64,000 nt of DNA from Lysinibacillus sp. PLM2 (GTDB lineage: Bacteria; Bacillota; Bacilli; Bacillales_A; Planococcaceae). The position numbers were made by a program, and so were the translations under genes. Where the stretch lies: contig AP025689.1 of the NCBI GenBank assembly GCA_023168345.1, positions 494,001-558,000 on the forward strand, given 5' to 3'. Every line of letters starts with the position of its first letter. The stretch's first letter is position 1. Shown one piece after another: positions 9,176 to 17,572 of this stretch. The notes beneath the pieces are model-generated. The model searched no databases. It saw nothing but the letters and a program-made list of their open reading frames with translations, and was not told the origin of the DNA.

Positions 9176-9670
9176 TTATCCTGGCTCGGAACTAAATTCT
9201 ATAAAATCTGCAATCGTATATTCCTTTTCTACTTTTTCATTTTTCCTGTTAACCCATGCTACTGTAATCTCTTCATCACTAAATACTTCCTCGATGTCAT
9301 TATTGCTTAACCCTTTTGAATAAAAGATTGCTATTCGATTATACGTTGCATAATTTACCTTTTGATTGTCTTGTGAAGAGCCATTGCCATTATCAAATCG
9401 AGCAGTATCATCTATAGTATTAAATATTTCCATTAAATCAGGGATATAGATCTGTCTTTCTTTCACAGAATCATCATGCTTCATATGGAAATCTAATTTA
9501 AACATTTTGTAATCATCAATTGCACCATCTTTATAATTAAGAATATTGTACTCATATTCACTTATTGGAGAAATGGTTGCTTTAATTTCAATTTCCGGTT
9601 CTGAGTCATTACAGAAAGCTAGAACTCCTACAATTAGAAACACCACGAAAATAAAACCTAACTTTTTCAT
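9176..9670 (-). CDS. Putative lipoprotein, function unknown
   Basis: A 164-residue secreted protein from the second ATG, which has AAAGGAG at ideal spacing; an ATG six bases earlier abuts that site. The N-terminal hydrophobic stretch ends in VLAFC. Phe before the Cys is unusual for a lipobox, so lipidation is less certain. The remainder is acidic and hydrophilic with no motif I recognise. It is monocistronic with its own terminator. Confidence 0.65.
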   Translation of the reverse strand: MKKLGFIFVVFLIVGVLAFCNDSEPEIEIKATISPISEYEYNILNYKDGAIDDYKMFKLDFHMKHDDSVKERQIYIPDLMEIFNTIDDTARFDNGNGSSQDNQKVNYATYNRIAIFYSKGLSNNDIEEVFSDEEITVAWVNRKNEKVEKEYTIADFIEFSSEPG

Positions 9671-9858
9671 ACTCATCTCCTTTTTGCAAAGTGGAATCTA
9701 AGTGTTGATAATTGTTAGCTTCCTTCCTCTTTTCCTATAAACATTCATTATTAACTATATTAAACATAAATTACCTTTTATGTTTAAATTTATATATTTG
9801 TAGTAATCTTAAGTGTAAAATAGGGATATTAAACAACTTATGAATATGAGGAGTTTGT

Positions 9859-10293
9859 ATGAGGAATTGTCTAATATTTTTTATTTGCTTATTTTTGATG
9901 GGGTGTACTGTTACTAATAATGCTATAGCCGATACACCTGAGAAGGCATTACGACTAATTGAATCGAAAGGACAAGGTTATCCGAAGATTCTTTCTTTAC
10001 TAAATTCGATTGAAATTAGCGAGAAACAAGTTTTTTACGTTTATGAAGCTGAAATTAATAGTAACAAGGAATGGTTTGTGGCAAATTTAGAAAAAAATGA
10101 TGATTCTAAGTGGTTTGTACACGAATCCATAAATATAGGTATGCCAAATAGTGAAAATGAAATATACGCAGCAGGTACAAATACCTTCACAGCAGGATTA
10201 AGTAATGATTTACAAGAAATAAAAGATGATTGGATAGTTATTAATATTCCAAGTCATAATTATTTTGTTTGGATTGAATTACATGGTGATTAG
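9859..10293 (+). CDS. Small lipoprotein, function unknown
   Basis: A 144-residue protein whose signal peptide ends in the good lipobox LMGC (Cys16). The mature part (TPEKALRLIES, then alternating beta-like segments) suggests a compact extracytoplasmic domain, but I do not recognise it. ATGAGGAG precedes the ATG. A 50-codon membrane-protein gene and an acetyltransferase follow on the same strand. Confidence 0.65.
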   Translation: MRNCLIFFICLFLMGCTVTNNAIADTPEKALRLIESKGQGYPKILSLLNSIEISEKQVFYVYEAEINSNKEWFVANLEKNDDSKWFVHESINIGMPNSENEIYAAGTNTFTAGLSNDLQEIKDDWIVINIPSHNYFVWIELHGD

Positions 10294-10338
10294 TTTCATT
10301 TACTGTTGGATTAATTCTATTCTTACTAGGGGGATAAC

Positions 10339-10491
10339 ATGTCTTACAATGCTATTTTATGTGCAATTATTGCAGGTATTTTAACTTTTATTTCGTCTCC
10401 AAGAGAACCTTTAAACCCTATTTTAATCACTAATATTTTTCTAGGATTAATAGCAGGGTTGCTGATGGATAGAAATAAAAAACATTCATAA
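10339..10491 (+). CDS. 50-residue two-helix membrane protein, function unknown
   Basis: A short frame from ATG 10339 to TAA 10489 with a strong AGGGGGAT ribosome site. The product begins MSYNAILCAIIAGILTFI. A short polar turn (SSPREPLNP) separates two hydrophobic helices, and the protein ends in DRNKKHS. Placement between two genes of the same strand with good ribosome sites supports it being real. Function unknown. Confidence 0.6.
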   Translation: MSYNAILCAIIAGILTFISSPREPLNPILITNIFLGLIAGLLMDRNKKHS

Positions 10492-10513
10492 ATTTTGAGC
10501 AGGGGGAATCGAC

Positions 10514-10987
10514 ATGACAATAAAAGTAGTTTCAGCAACCAAAGATGATTATCTGGAGATAAATACAATTGTAAAGGAAGGGCAAGATGAGCATGCAGAG
10601 GCTTTACCACAGATTTTTAAAAAAGTAGAGAAAGTCATGCCGATTCCTTACTTTTATGAATTAATAGAGAACCCGATTTGTGAAATATTAGTTGCTAAAA
10701 ACGATGAAAATATAGTAGGTTTTGCTGTTTTAGAGCTCAAACACGCACCACCATTTGAATCGATGGTGCCTAGAAAGTTTGTATATATGAATGATTTTGG
10801 GGTGAAAGGAATCCATCAGAGACAAGGGGTTGGAAGAGTATTATTCCAAGCATGTGTTGATTGGTCGAAGGGGATGGGAGCGACATCTTTAGAATTAAAT
10901 GTATGGGAGTTCAACCGAAAAGCGACCTCTTTTTATGAAAGCTTCGGCATGAATACTATCAGTAGACAAATGGCATTAGACCTTTAA
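10514..10987 (+). CDS. GNAT-family N-acetyltransferase
   Basis: A 157-residue cytoplasmic GNAT protein. The acetyl-CoA motif is HQRQGVGRVLF at about residues 103-113, followed by the beta-strand/helix NVWEFNRKATSFYESFGM typical of the C-terminal half. The substrate is not evident. The start has AGCAGGGGGAATCGAC upstream. The frame starts 22 bp after the small membrane-protein gene, so the two may be co-transcribed. An inverted repeat GCATTTATG/CATAAATGC downstream (about 11001 and 11051) has no T-tract. Confidence 0.88.
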   Translation: MTIKVVSATKDDYLEINTIVKEGQDEHAEALPQIFKKVEKVMPIPYFYELIENPICEILVAKNDENIVGFAVLELKHAPPFESMVPRKFVYMNDFGVKGIHQRQGVGRVLFQACVDWSKGMGATSLELNVWEFNRKATSFYESFGMNTISRQMALDL

Positions 10988-11097
10988 AAGAATAAGAAGG
11001 CATTTATGCATCGTCACAAAAGGGTCAGGACATACCCAAACAGAAACACCATAAATGCATATTCTATTATAGCGATGGTATGGAAGTGGGTATCAAA

Positions 11098-11376
11098 ATG
11101 GTGAACAACCGAAGGAACACTAGAGAGCAGAGTATTGAACAAGACATAACTTTTGATTTTATCAATGGGAGTTCCTCTGATCAAGTCGCTATTTTAGGGA
11201 ATGTCATTGTTCTTTTAGGGGAATCCATTGTTGTTTATTCGCAAGTACTAGCTTCTCAAGAAAAAGCCCAAGCTTTGCAACGTTCATCCCAAGATACAAA
11301 TAATGTGCAGCAACAACTAAACAGGATTTCTCATGAACTCGAGCAAATTAAAAAAATGCTAAAAAAAGCATTGTAA
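11098..11376 (+). CDS. Small coiled-coil protein, function unknown
   Basis: About 92 residues. The middle (SSSDQVAILGNVIVLLGESIVVYSQ) is amphipathic and the C-terminus (LNRISHELEQIKKMLKKAL) is a short coiled coil. An ATG 18 bases upstream would add MEVGIK; neither start has a strong ribosome site, GGAAGTGGG before 11098 being the better. I do not recognise a family. It ends at a strong terminator. Confidence 0.6.
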   Translation: MVNNRRNTREQSIEQDITFDFINGSSSDQVAILGNVIVLLGESIVVYSQVLASQEKAQALQRSSQDTNNVQQQLNRISHELEQIKKMLKKAL

Positions 11377-11378
11377 CA

Positions 11379-11417
11379 AAAAACCAAGAACCTAATGAAA
11401 TGGGGCTTGGTTTTTTT
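11379..11417 (+). terminator. Rho-independent terminator
   Basis: Stem AAACCAAG/CTTGGTTT followed by TTTTTT, right after the stop codon. Confidence 0.88.
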
Positions 11418-11575
11418 ATTCCTAACAAAGCATAATTGAAAACTGACTTTATCTTTATAATTCATTCGCAATTATGAAAAGTAGAGAGTAAGCTGTAAAA
11501 TTTCTAAAGTATTACGAATGACTGGTTAAAGGAAATGCCACCAAAAAAATTAGTAAACCATTAACAATTTTGAAG

Positions 11576-11604
11576 TTTACAAGATGAATAGAGAGGAGTA
11601 CAAT
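11576..11604 (+). promoter_or_regulatory. Sigma-A-type promoter for the ktr operon
   Basis: TTTACA and TACAAT separated by 17 bp, about 30 bases upstream of the riboswitch. The rest of 11418-11575 shows nothing further. Confidence 0.6.
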
Positions 11605-11631
11605 AATTTTCGCGAATCAATAATTTCATAA

Positions 11632-11763
11632 TGGCCTAATCTCATTTAAATGAGAACGGAGGAACCAATCTTTTTGGGGTTAATTCTACATTTGTAGAAG
11701 GGATGATTTAACTCTTTCGCCATCCTACCCGTCAGCTAACTTCGTCGGCTAATGCGAAGGAGG
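11632..11763 (+). ncRNA. c-di-AMP riboswitch (ydaO/yuaA class)
   Basis: The leader carries hallmarks of this class in order: GGCCTAATCTC near the 5' end, ACGGAGGAACC, TGGGGTTAATTCT, TTTCGCCATCCTACCCGTC, AGCTAACTTCGTCGGC and a closing GCGAAGGAGG. It sits before a terminator and the potassium transporter gene ktrB. In B. subtilis the same class controls ktrAB, where c-di-AMP shuts off expression when potassium is sufficient. Boundaries are approximate. Confidence 0.85.
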
Positions 11764-11770
11764 TCATAAT

Positions 11771-11842
11771 AGACCGCCTATTCAAGATGTCTTTTTGTCC
11801 TATTACAACAATTGACTCTTGTTTTAATGCGGTCTTTTTTAT
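11771..11842 (+). terminator. Riboswitch-controlled terminator
   Basis: AGACCGC (11771-11777) pairs with GCGGTCT (11829-11835), followed by a long T-run; it lies between the c-di-AMP riboswitch and ktrB and should be the expression platform. Confidence 0.75.
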
Positions 11843-11911
11843 TTGAAAAAAAGAGGTTAGAGGGGTAACCGTCTTAAGAGTAAAAAAATGTACAGAACCG
11901 AGGAGAGAATA

Positions 11912-13249
11912 ATGAATAAAATCAAAGACAATCTTAATCCCTCAAAAATTTTAGTGTTAGGGTTTATTTTTATCATTATAATCGGGGCTATTTTACTAAG
12001 TTTGCCAATTGCCACGGAAGATGGAAGGGGGTTAGCATTTTTAGATGCATTGTTTACCTCGACATCAGCTACCTGTGTAACAGGACTTGTTGTAGTAGAC
12101 ACAGGTGATACCTTTTCTATGTTTGGTGAGATCGTCATACTAATCCTTATTCAATTAGGGGGGATAGGCTTCATGACGTTTGCAACATTTTTATTTACGT
12201 TACTAGGAAAAAAAATTTCATTAAAAGAGAGATTGCTGTTAAAAGAAGCTTTTAACGCTTCTTCAACATCAGGAATCGTGAAGCTAGTACAAAGAATTTT
12301 AATTTTTACGCTATTAACTGAAGGTATAGGTGCTTTAATACTGGGTATTCGATTTTCATTTGAAATGCCAATCGGACAAGCAATCTATTATGGAATTTTT
12401 CACTCAATCTCACTTTTCAATAATGCGGGGTTTGATTTAATGGGAGATTTCCAAAGTCTAACGGGTTATGTTAATGACCCAATTATCGTTTTAACCGTCT
12501 GTATGCTAATCATAATTGGTGGTCTCGGGTTTATTGTGATAAATGAGTTATATGAATATCGCGTTATACGTAAAGTTTCACTTCATACAAAGGTTGTTTT
12601 ATTTACAACAGTTATTTTAATAATTGGTGCAACAATATTTATTTACCTTTTTGAGTATGGAAACGATAAAACATTGGGTCCTCTATCCGAAGTAGAAAAG
12701 GGTCTTGCTGCAGTGTTCCATGGTATAACGCCAAGAACTGCCGGTGCAAATACATTGTCAATGGGAGAGTTAACCCATGCAACATTATTTTTAACTATTT
12801 TTCTTATGTTTATTGGGGGAGGTTCAGGTTCCACAGCTGGAGGTATTAAAGTAACGACTTTTGCGGTTTTAATCGCAACTGTACTATCTCAGTTAAAAGG
12901 AAAACAAGATGTTGTTCTCTTTAAGCGCCGTATTGTAATTGATACGATTTTAAAAGTACTTACAGTCGTGATGAGTGGAATTATGGTTGTAGTGATTGTC
13001 ACCTTTTTACTTAGTATCACAGAAAAAGGCCATGAATTTATGGTGTATCTGTTTGAAGCTACATCAGCTTTCGGAACAGTTGGACTATCGATGGGCTTAA
13101 CTCCAGAGCTATCACCAATAGGTCGCATTCTAATTATTATTACGATGTTCATCGGAAGATTAGGTCCTTTAACACTAGCATTTGCGATTGCAAATAGAAA
13201 AAAACAAGAAGGTTTTCAACATCCAAAAGGAAATATCATGATTGGTTAA
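11912..13249 (+). CDS. ktrB: Ktr potassium transporter, membrane subunit
   Basis: A 445-residue Trk/Ktr/HKT channel-like protein that carries K+ across the membrane with Na+. It has four M1-P-M2 repeats. The filter regions are visible as TSATCVTGLV, FNNAGFDLMG, TPRTAGANTLSMG and SAFGTVGLSMG. The start at 11912 is chosen because GAGGAGAG lies just upstream and the length then equals B. subtilis KtrB; a frame start at 11888 has no such site. The gating subunit follows 18 bp downstream. Control is by the c-di-AMP riboswitch upstream. The order B-A is the reverse of the B. subtilis ktrAB operon. Confidence 0.95.
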   Translation: MNKIKDNLNPSKILVLGFIFIIIIGAILLSLPIATEDGRGLAFLDALFTSTSATCVTGLVVVDTGDTFSMFGEIVILILIQLGGIGFMTFATFLFTLLGKKISLKERLLLKEAFNASSTSGIVKLVQRILIFTLLTEGIGALILGIRFSFEMPIGQAIYYGIFHSISLFNNAGFDLMGDFQSLTGYVNDPIIVLTVCMLIIIGGLGFIVINELYEYRVIRKVSLHTKVVLFTTVILIIGATIFIYLFEYGNDKTLGPLSEVEKGLAAVFHGITPRTAGANTLSMGELTHATLFLTIFLMFIGGGSGSTAGGIKVTTFAVLIATVLSQLKGKQDVVLFKRRIVIDTILKVLTVVMSGIMVVVIVTFLLSITEKGHEFMVYLFEATSAFGTVGLSMGLTPELSPIGRILIIITMFIGRLGPLTLAFAIANRKKQEGFQHPKGNIMIG

Positions 13250-13267
13250 TTTGGGAGGGGAAAAAGA

Positions 13268-13924
13268 ATGGCAAAAAAATCGTATGCTGTGATTGGATTA
13301 GGACGATTTGGAACGAGTGTTGCTAGAAGATTACATGAAGCAGGGCAAGAAGTGCTTGGAATAGATATTAATGAAGAAAAAGTTGAAGCTTCGGAAATGT
13401 ATTGTACCCATGCAGTTATTGCAGACTCGACAGAAGAAAAAGCACTCAATTCAGTAGGAATCAAAAACTTCGATTATGTTATCGTAGCAATTGGAAATGA
13501 TATTCAGTCAAGTATCTTAACGGTAATGTTACTTAAAAATTTAGGGGTAAATAACATTATTGCTAAAGCCTTAGGAAAAAGACATGGGCAGGTTTTAGAA
13601 TCCATTGGGGTTGAATGGATTATCTATCCTGAACGAGATATGGGGGAACGTGTGGCAAATCAATTGCTATCTCCAAATATGCTTAATTATATAGAGCTAT
13701 CAAAAGATTATAATATAGAAGAAATCATTCTTCCATCTAAAATGGCAGGAAAAAACCTTCGAGAGCTAAATATTCGAGCAAAATATAATGTTAGTGTGAT
13801 AGCAATAATGAGAAATGGCAATGTTATTGTTTCTCCGTCACCAGAAGAATTGCTTCAAGAAGATGATATTTTAGTAACAATCGGGAATAGAAGTGATCTA
13901 GCATTATTCGCAAGCTTAAAATAA
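13268..13924 (+). CDS. ktrA: Ktr potassium transporter, RCK gating subunit
   Basis: A 218-residue cytoplasmic regulator forming the ring that gates KtrB. The N-terminal RCK_N Rossmann fold has GLGRFG (residues 9-14), which binds ATP, ADP or NAD(H). The RCK_C domain (about 135-218) may also bind c-di-AMP, as known for KtrA homologues. GGGAGGGGAAAAAGA precedes the ATG. It is named KtrA rather than KtrC from its adjacency to ktrB; sequence alone would not separate them firmly. A strong terminator follows. Confidence 0.92.
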   Translation: MAKKSYAVIGLGRFGTSVARRLHEAGQEVLGIDINEEKVEASEMYCTHAVIADSTEEKALNSVGIKNFDYVIVAIGNDIQSSILTVMLLKNLGVNNIIAKALGKRHGQVLESIGVEWIIYPERDMGERVANQLLSPNMLNYIELSKDYNIEEIILPSKMAGKNLRELNIRAKYNVSVIAIMRNGNVIVSPSPEELLQEDDILVTIGNRSDLALFASLK

Positions 13925-13934
13925 GCATGTAAAG

Positions 13935-13973
13935 TAAATGAACATTTATCCAAATTGGATAAATGTTCATTTA
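13935..13973. terminator. Strong hairpin terminator after ktrA
   Basis: Perfect 17-bp stem TAAATGAACATTTATCC/GGATAAATGTTCATTTA with a 5-base loop, followed by TTATTTA. Confidence 0.75.
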
Positions 13974-14088
13974 TTATTTATCACCGGTTCTATTTTTTAT
14001 TTACTATCAATAATATTTACATGATATTCTCTATAATGGATGAGTTTAGATATATGAGGGGAAAAATTGAAAAATACATAAAAAGGTG

Positions 14089-14478
14089 ATGGCGATTAAA
14101 TTATTAAAAGGTGTCTTTTTGGTGTTATTTGGATTTATTACATTAGGATTAGGTGTTCTAGGGATTATTATCCCAGTTTTACCGGGATTACCTTTTCTAC
14201 TAATTGCAGGATTTTGTTTCACGAAAAGTTCAAAGCGTCTCGATAAATGGTTCAAAAAAACACTATTCTATAAAAAATATGTTCGAGGATTCCTTTTAAA
14301 AAGGGGGATGACACGTAAAGAAAAAATCCGCATTAACCTTGTAGCAGATTTCTTTATAATCTTGTCTGTTATTTATGTAGATATCTTACTTGTAAAAATT
14401 TTATTGATTATGATGGCATTTTATAAACATTATTATTTCATCTCTAAAATCAAGACAATCAAGCCGTTAAGCCATTAA
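14089..14478 (+). CDS. DUF454 (YbaN-type) membrane protein
   Basis: A 129-residue protein with an N-terminal double helix containing LGLGVLGIIIPVLPGLPFLL, the conserved core of DUF454/YbaN proteins, then KSSKRLDKWF and two further helices near 85-115. Function unknown. The frame allows GTG 14086 or ATG 14089; only a weak AAAAAGG lies upstream, so initiation may be inefficient or coupled. Confidence 0.85.
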   Translation: MAIKLLKGVFLVLFGFITLGLGVLGIIIPVLPGLPFLLIAGFCFTKSSKRLDKWFKKTLFYKKYVRGFLLKRGMTRKEKIRINLVADFFIILSVIYVDILLVKILLIMMAFYKHYYFISKIKTIKPLSH

Positions 14479-14548
14479 AAAGTTCTCAAAAATATTTTTG
14501 AGGAGCTAAAGGAGTTAGCCCCTCGTTTGGTAATAATTCCAGAGTAAA

Positions 14549-14590
14549 AAGGCTATCCACGAGTTAAAAAACTTTGGAATAGCTTTTTTA
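14549..14590. terminator. Bidirectional terminator
   Basis: Stem around GGCTATCCA/TGGAATAGC with A-run before and T-run after, serving the DUF454 gene and the convergent YkuS-like gene. A second AT-rich hairpin, CTCAAAAATATTTTTGAG, lies at 14484-14501. Confidence 0.7.
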
Positions 14591-14597
14591 CATTATA

Positions 14598-14843
14598 TCA
14601 ATGGAACATTTTGTCTACACGTTGAATTACCTCGTCAGCAGATAGACCGCGAGCATCAATCACTGATCCTTCAGTTACAATGTTACTGATACCCATTACG
14701 TCTTCATCCGTTCCTGTAATAACACATGCATCACATTTTTTTGCATCTTCCTCACTGCGAAGTTGAATGACTTCATAGCCCTTTGCCTGTAATGCTGCTT
14801 CAACATTGGATAAAGATTGTTCTACACCGATTACTCTTGACAT
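14598..14843 (-). CDS. YkuS-like UPF0180 protein
   Basis: An 81-residue soluble protein. [27 protein letters not shown] and the final [12 protein letters not shown] match the Bacillus YkuS/UPF0180 family. Function unknown. GGAGGTGGAAGTATC precedes the ATG. It is monocistronic. Confidence 0.88.
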   Translation of the reverse strand: MSRVIGVEQSLSNVEAALQAKGYEVIQLRSEEDAKKCDACVITGTDEDVMGISNIVTEGSVIDARGLSADEVIQRVDKMFH

Positions 14844-15023
14844 GATACTTCCACCTCCTATATGTAATGTGTCATATAAGAATGGTAATTATTCAATTTT
14901 AAAGGGGAAACTGAGAAAGAATAATTAAAAATTGTATTCGAAAACAAATGGAACACATCAACATTCGATAAATTATGACATCAAAAAAGCTTTTTTTTCA
15001 TAACATATAATTGAGGTGAAAAA

Positions 15024-15461
15024 ATGCCAAGAGTTAAGTATCGAGATAAAGACGTTGACCTAATTGCAAGAATGATGCGAGCGGAAGCTGAAGGTGAAGG
15101 AAATCAAGGAATGCTTTATGTAGGTAATGTTATTGTTAATCGACTCGTAGCAAATTGTTTAGACTTTAGAGATTTAAGATCGATTGAAGATGTTATTTTT
15201 CAAGTACAAGGAGGAAATTATTCATTCGAAGCAGTTCAAAAGGGAAATCTTTTTTATAACCCTGCAAGAGCCAATGAACAACGATTAGCAAGGCAAGTGT
15301 TGGAATATTGGAGGGACCACCCTGGGAAATATGCCCTTTGGTATTTCAATCCATATGCTCCATGTCCTCCTACGTGGTACGGGCAACCTTTTACTGGTCA
15401 ATTTAAAAATCATTGTTACTATGAACCAGCTGCAGGAACATGTGAAAGTGTTTATAGTTAG
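15024..15461 (+). CDS. cwlJ: Spore cortex-lytic cell wall hydrolase
   Basis: A 145-residue hydrolase of the CwlJ/SleB fold that degrades cortex peptidoglycan during germination. The catalytic Glu lies in MMRAEAEGEGNQGM (probably Glu21). GNVIVNRLVANCLDFR and the C-terminal NPYAPCPPTWYGQP are family signatures. No signal peptide or peptidoglycan-binding domain is present, which fits CwlJ, made in the mother cell and placed in the coat, rather than SleB. CwlJ normally needs GerQ, which is not in this window. Its presence shows a spore-forming host. TTGAGGTGAAAAA is the ribosome site. Confidence 0.92.
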   Translation: MPRVKYRDKDVDLIARMMRAEAEGEGNQGMLYVGNVIVNRLVANCLDFRDLRSIEDVIFQVQGGNYSFEAVQKGNLFYNPARANEQRLARQVLEYWRDHPGKYALWYFNPYAPCPPTWYGQPFTGQFKNHCYYEPAAGTCESVYS

Positions 15462-15484
15462 GTGAGTCGTAATTAGTTTTTATC

Positions 15485-15567
15485 CGTCAATCCAACGATG
15501 ATGTGTACGTGTCTTGTTAGATGTGTCTAGCAAACAAGGTTGCATCAATATGGATTGGCGTTTTTTT
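15485..15567 (+). terminator. Long hairpin terminator after cwlJ
   Basis: CGTCAATCCA pairs with TGGATTGGCG (one G-U), enclosing an inner hairpin around CTTGTT...AACAAG, followed by seven Ts. Confidence 0.8.
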
Positions 15568-15636
15568 GATTAATTATATCTACAGTATATAATTGGTTAT
15601 AATAAAAAACGAATATAAAAAAGGGAAGTGTCGGCA

Positions 15637-16344
15637 ATGGATTTCGAAACAGTAATGGGGGAGCTTGAAGTTCTTGGGAAAGAGCGAACGAAAAAGATTT
15701 ATATGTCCAATGGTGCAAGAGAACCTTTATTTGGAGTAGCAACAGGGGCGATGAAACCGATCGCTAAGAAAATAAAAATGAATCAACCTTTAGCCGAAGA
15801 GCTTTATGCAACAGGAAACTACGACGCCATGTACTTTGCAGGAATTATTGCAGATCCAAATGGAATGACAGAGGCGGATTATGACCGTTGGATGGACCAA
15901 GCCTATTTTTATATGATATCGGATTATGTGGTGGCAGTAACTTTATCCGAATCAGAAATTGCGCAAGAGGTTGCGGATAAATGGATTGCTAGTGGTGAGG
16001 AGCTTCCAATGTCAGGAGGATGGAGTTGCTATTGTTGGCTTTTAGGAAGCCGTTCAGACGCAGAGTTTTCCGAAAGCAAACTTTCCGATATGCTTGACCT
16101 TGTAAGAAAAACAATTCATGATGCACCAGAACGAACGAAGGCATCAATGAATAACTTTGTATATACAGTTGGTGTTTCCTATGTACCACTCCATGAGAAA
16201 GCGTTGGAAACTGCAAAAACAATAGGGGTTGTTGAAGTGAAACGAGAGAACAAAAAAAGCAGTCTCCTAAACCCTTATGAAAGCATTCAGAAAGAAGTTG
16301 ATAAAGGGAGAATTGGGTTTAAACGAAATTATGTAAGATGTTAA
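15637..16344 (+). CDS. DNA alkylation repair (AlkD-like) protein
   Basis: A 235-residue all-helical protein of the DNA alkylation-repair enzyme family, with HEAT-like repeats that in AlkD remove positively charged alkylated bases. The helical pattern, ELYATGNYDAMYFAGIIAD near residue 50, and MNNFVYTVGVSYVPLHEKA near 170 are the family's usual segments. A Lys/Arg-rich tail follows. The ATG at 15637 is chosen over the GTG at 15628 because AAGGGAAG is correctly spaced only for the ATG. Glycosylase activity is not proven by sequence; some members only bind DNA. Confidence 0.82.
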   Translation: MDFETVMGELEVLGKERTKKIYMSNGAREPLFGVATGAMKPIAKKIKMNQPLAEELYATGNYDAMYFAGIIADPNGMTEADYDRWMDQAYFYMISDYVVAVTLSESEIAQEVADKWIASGEELPMSGGWSCYCWLLGSRSDAEFSESKLSDMLDLVRKTIHDAPERTKASMNNFVYTVGVSYVPLHEKALETAKTIGVVEVKRENKKSSLLNPYESIQKEVDKGRIGFKRNYVRC

Positions 16345-16390
16345 CAAGAGTGAGCTTCGACGATTCCCACACAAAACATAAGTAGGAAGT

Positions 16391-16428
16391 AAAAAGTGTT
16401 TCTTTGTTCTAAGAAATGCTTTTTATTT
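16391..16428 (+). terminator. Rho-independent terminator
   Basis: AAAAAGTGTTTCTT pairs with AAGAAATGCTTTTT (two G-U), followed by ATTTTG. Confidence 0.8.
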
Positions 16429-16548
16429 TGCATAAAAAATTAATTAATAACAATAAAATAATAACTCTATTCAATAATTATTTATTGCAAAACGATAAAA
16501 ATTAGTTTATTATCAATAACGTAATCAAAAAAAGAGAGGTGTTATAAA

Positions 16549-17031
16549 GTGAAACGAGGCTCAACATGGTTTTTAAAGGTTGCAGTTTTTGTAATTGGTA
16601 CCCCGGTTCTTGCAGCTTGCATATTTCTTTTACCTTCAATAGCTAAAGATGTTGCAGAAGGTGGATCGGAGTGGGCTTGGGTAATCTATAGCCTGTTTAT
16701 CATTATGTATGTCTCTGCGATTCCATTTTTTATTGCATTATTCCAAGCATTTAAGCTTTTAAGCTATATAGATAAAAATAAAGCCTTTTCTCAACTTTCT
16801 GTAACGGCATTAAAGAAAATTAAATATTGTGCTACTATAATTGCTGGTTTGTATGTATTTGCATTACCGCTTTTCTATATCTTTGCTGACATAGATGATG
16901 CTCCAGGAGTCGTAATTGTTGGGATGATGTTTGTTTTTGCTCCATTAGTCATTGCAGTCTTTGCAGCAGTCCTTCAAAAGCTTTTAAAAGAGGCGATTGA
17001 TATCAAATCAGAAAATGATTTAACGGTCTGA
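16549..17031 (+). CDS. DUF2975 membrane protein
   Basis: A 160-residue protein with four hydrophobic segments (about 9-30, 43-65, 85-110 and 118-143). The FLPSIAKDVAEGG-like loop and the fourth segment followed by LLKEAIDIKSENDLTV fit the DUF2975 family. Function unknown; such proteins are usually encoded beside a small Xre-type regulator, as here. GAGAGGTGTTATAAA precedes the start. The TGA stop is immediately followed by the ribosome site of the regulator gene. Confidence 0.82.
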   Translation: MKRGSTWFLKVAVFVIGTPVLAACIFLLPSIAKDVAEGGSEWAWVIYSLFIIMYVSAIPFFIALFQAFKLLSYIDKNKAFSQLSVTALKKIKYCATIIAGLYVFALPLFYIFADIDDAPGVVIVGMMFVFAPLVIAVFAAVLQKLLKEAIDIKSENDLTV

Positions 17032-17041
17032 GGTGAAAACA

Positions 17042-17263
17042 ATGGCAATAATCGTAAACATTGATGTTATGTTGGCAAAAAGAAAAATGAGCGTTACCGA
17101 GTTAACGGAGAAGGTTGGAATTACAATGGCAAATCTTTCAATATTAAAGAATGGCAAAGCAAAGGCAATTCGATTTTCAACTTTAGAGGCAATTTGTAAA
17201 GCATTAGACTGTCAGCCAGGGGATATTTTAGAATACCGAAATGATGATGATACCTTAGAATAA
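17042..17263 (+). CDS. Small Xre-type transcriptional regulator (YozG-like)
   Basis: A 73-residue helix-turn-helix protein made of one DNA-binding domain: KMSVTELTEKVGITMANLS is the first helix-turn-helix, and the terminal LDCQPGDILEY is typical of YozG-like regulators. The ATG at 17042 has GAGGTG six bases upstream, and that site overlaps the end of the DUF2975 gene. It probably regulates its own operon together with the membrane partner; this is inference from the repeated pairing in Firmicutes. Confidence 0.88.
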   Translation: MAIIVNIDVMLAKRKMSVTELTEKVGITMANLSILKNGKAKAIRFSTLEAICKALDCQPGDILEYRNDDDTLE

Positions 17264-17320
17264 TAATGAATTTTCAAAATACGAAGTAATTTAAAATAGA
17301 AAAGAACTGGAGATTTCAAT

Positions 17321-17521
17321 ATGGGATTTTACTACTTATTTTTACTTCTAGTAGGTGTTGTCCTTCTTTTAGTTGGGGGATGGTCGCTATGGAAAGGCGT
17401 ATTCTTATCGAATAAAACGATTCTTCTACTATTGATTATAGGTCTTTTATGTGTTAGCTTGGCAATCTTTCTATTAACGCCAGGCAGTTCTGAAGTAATT
17501 GCGGATTTATTGAACCTATAA
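17321..17521 (+). CDS. Small two-helix membrane protein, function unknown
   Basis: A 66-residue, almost entirely hydrophobic protein: LFLLLVGVVLLLVGGWSLW, a short loop (KGVFLSNKT), then ILLLLIIGLLCVSLAIFLL. GAACTGGAGATTTCAAT gives the ribosome site. It lies 57 bp after the Xre gene and before a strong terminator, so it may be the third gene of that operon. Confidence 0.65.
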   Translation: MGFYYLFLLLVGVVLLLVGGWSLWKGVFLSNKTILLLLIIGLLCVSLAIFLLTPGSSEVIADLLNL

Positions 17522-17535
17522 AAATTAGTTATATG

Positions 17536-17572
17536 AAAAGTGTACTCAATTTAAGTTTGAGTACACTTTTTT
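17536..17572 (+). terminator. Rho-independent terminator
   Basis: Perfect 14-bp stem AAAAGTGTACTCAA/TTGAGTACACTTTT then TT. The gap 17573-17833 shows only a weak AAAGGGTTAATCCTTTTT hairpin near 17750. Confidence 0.9.
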
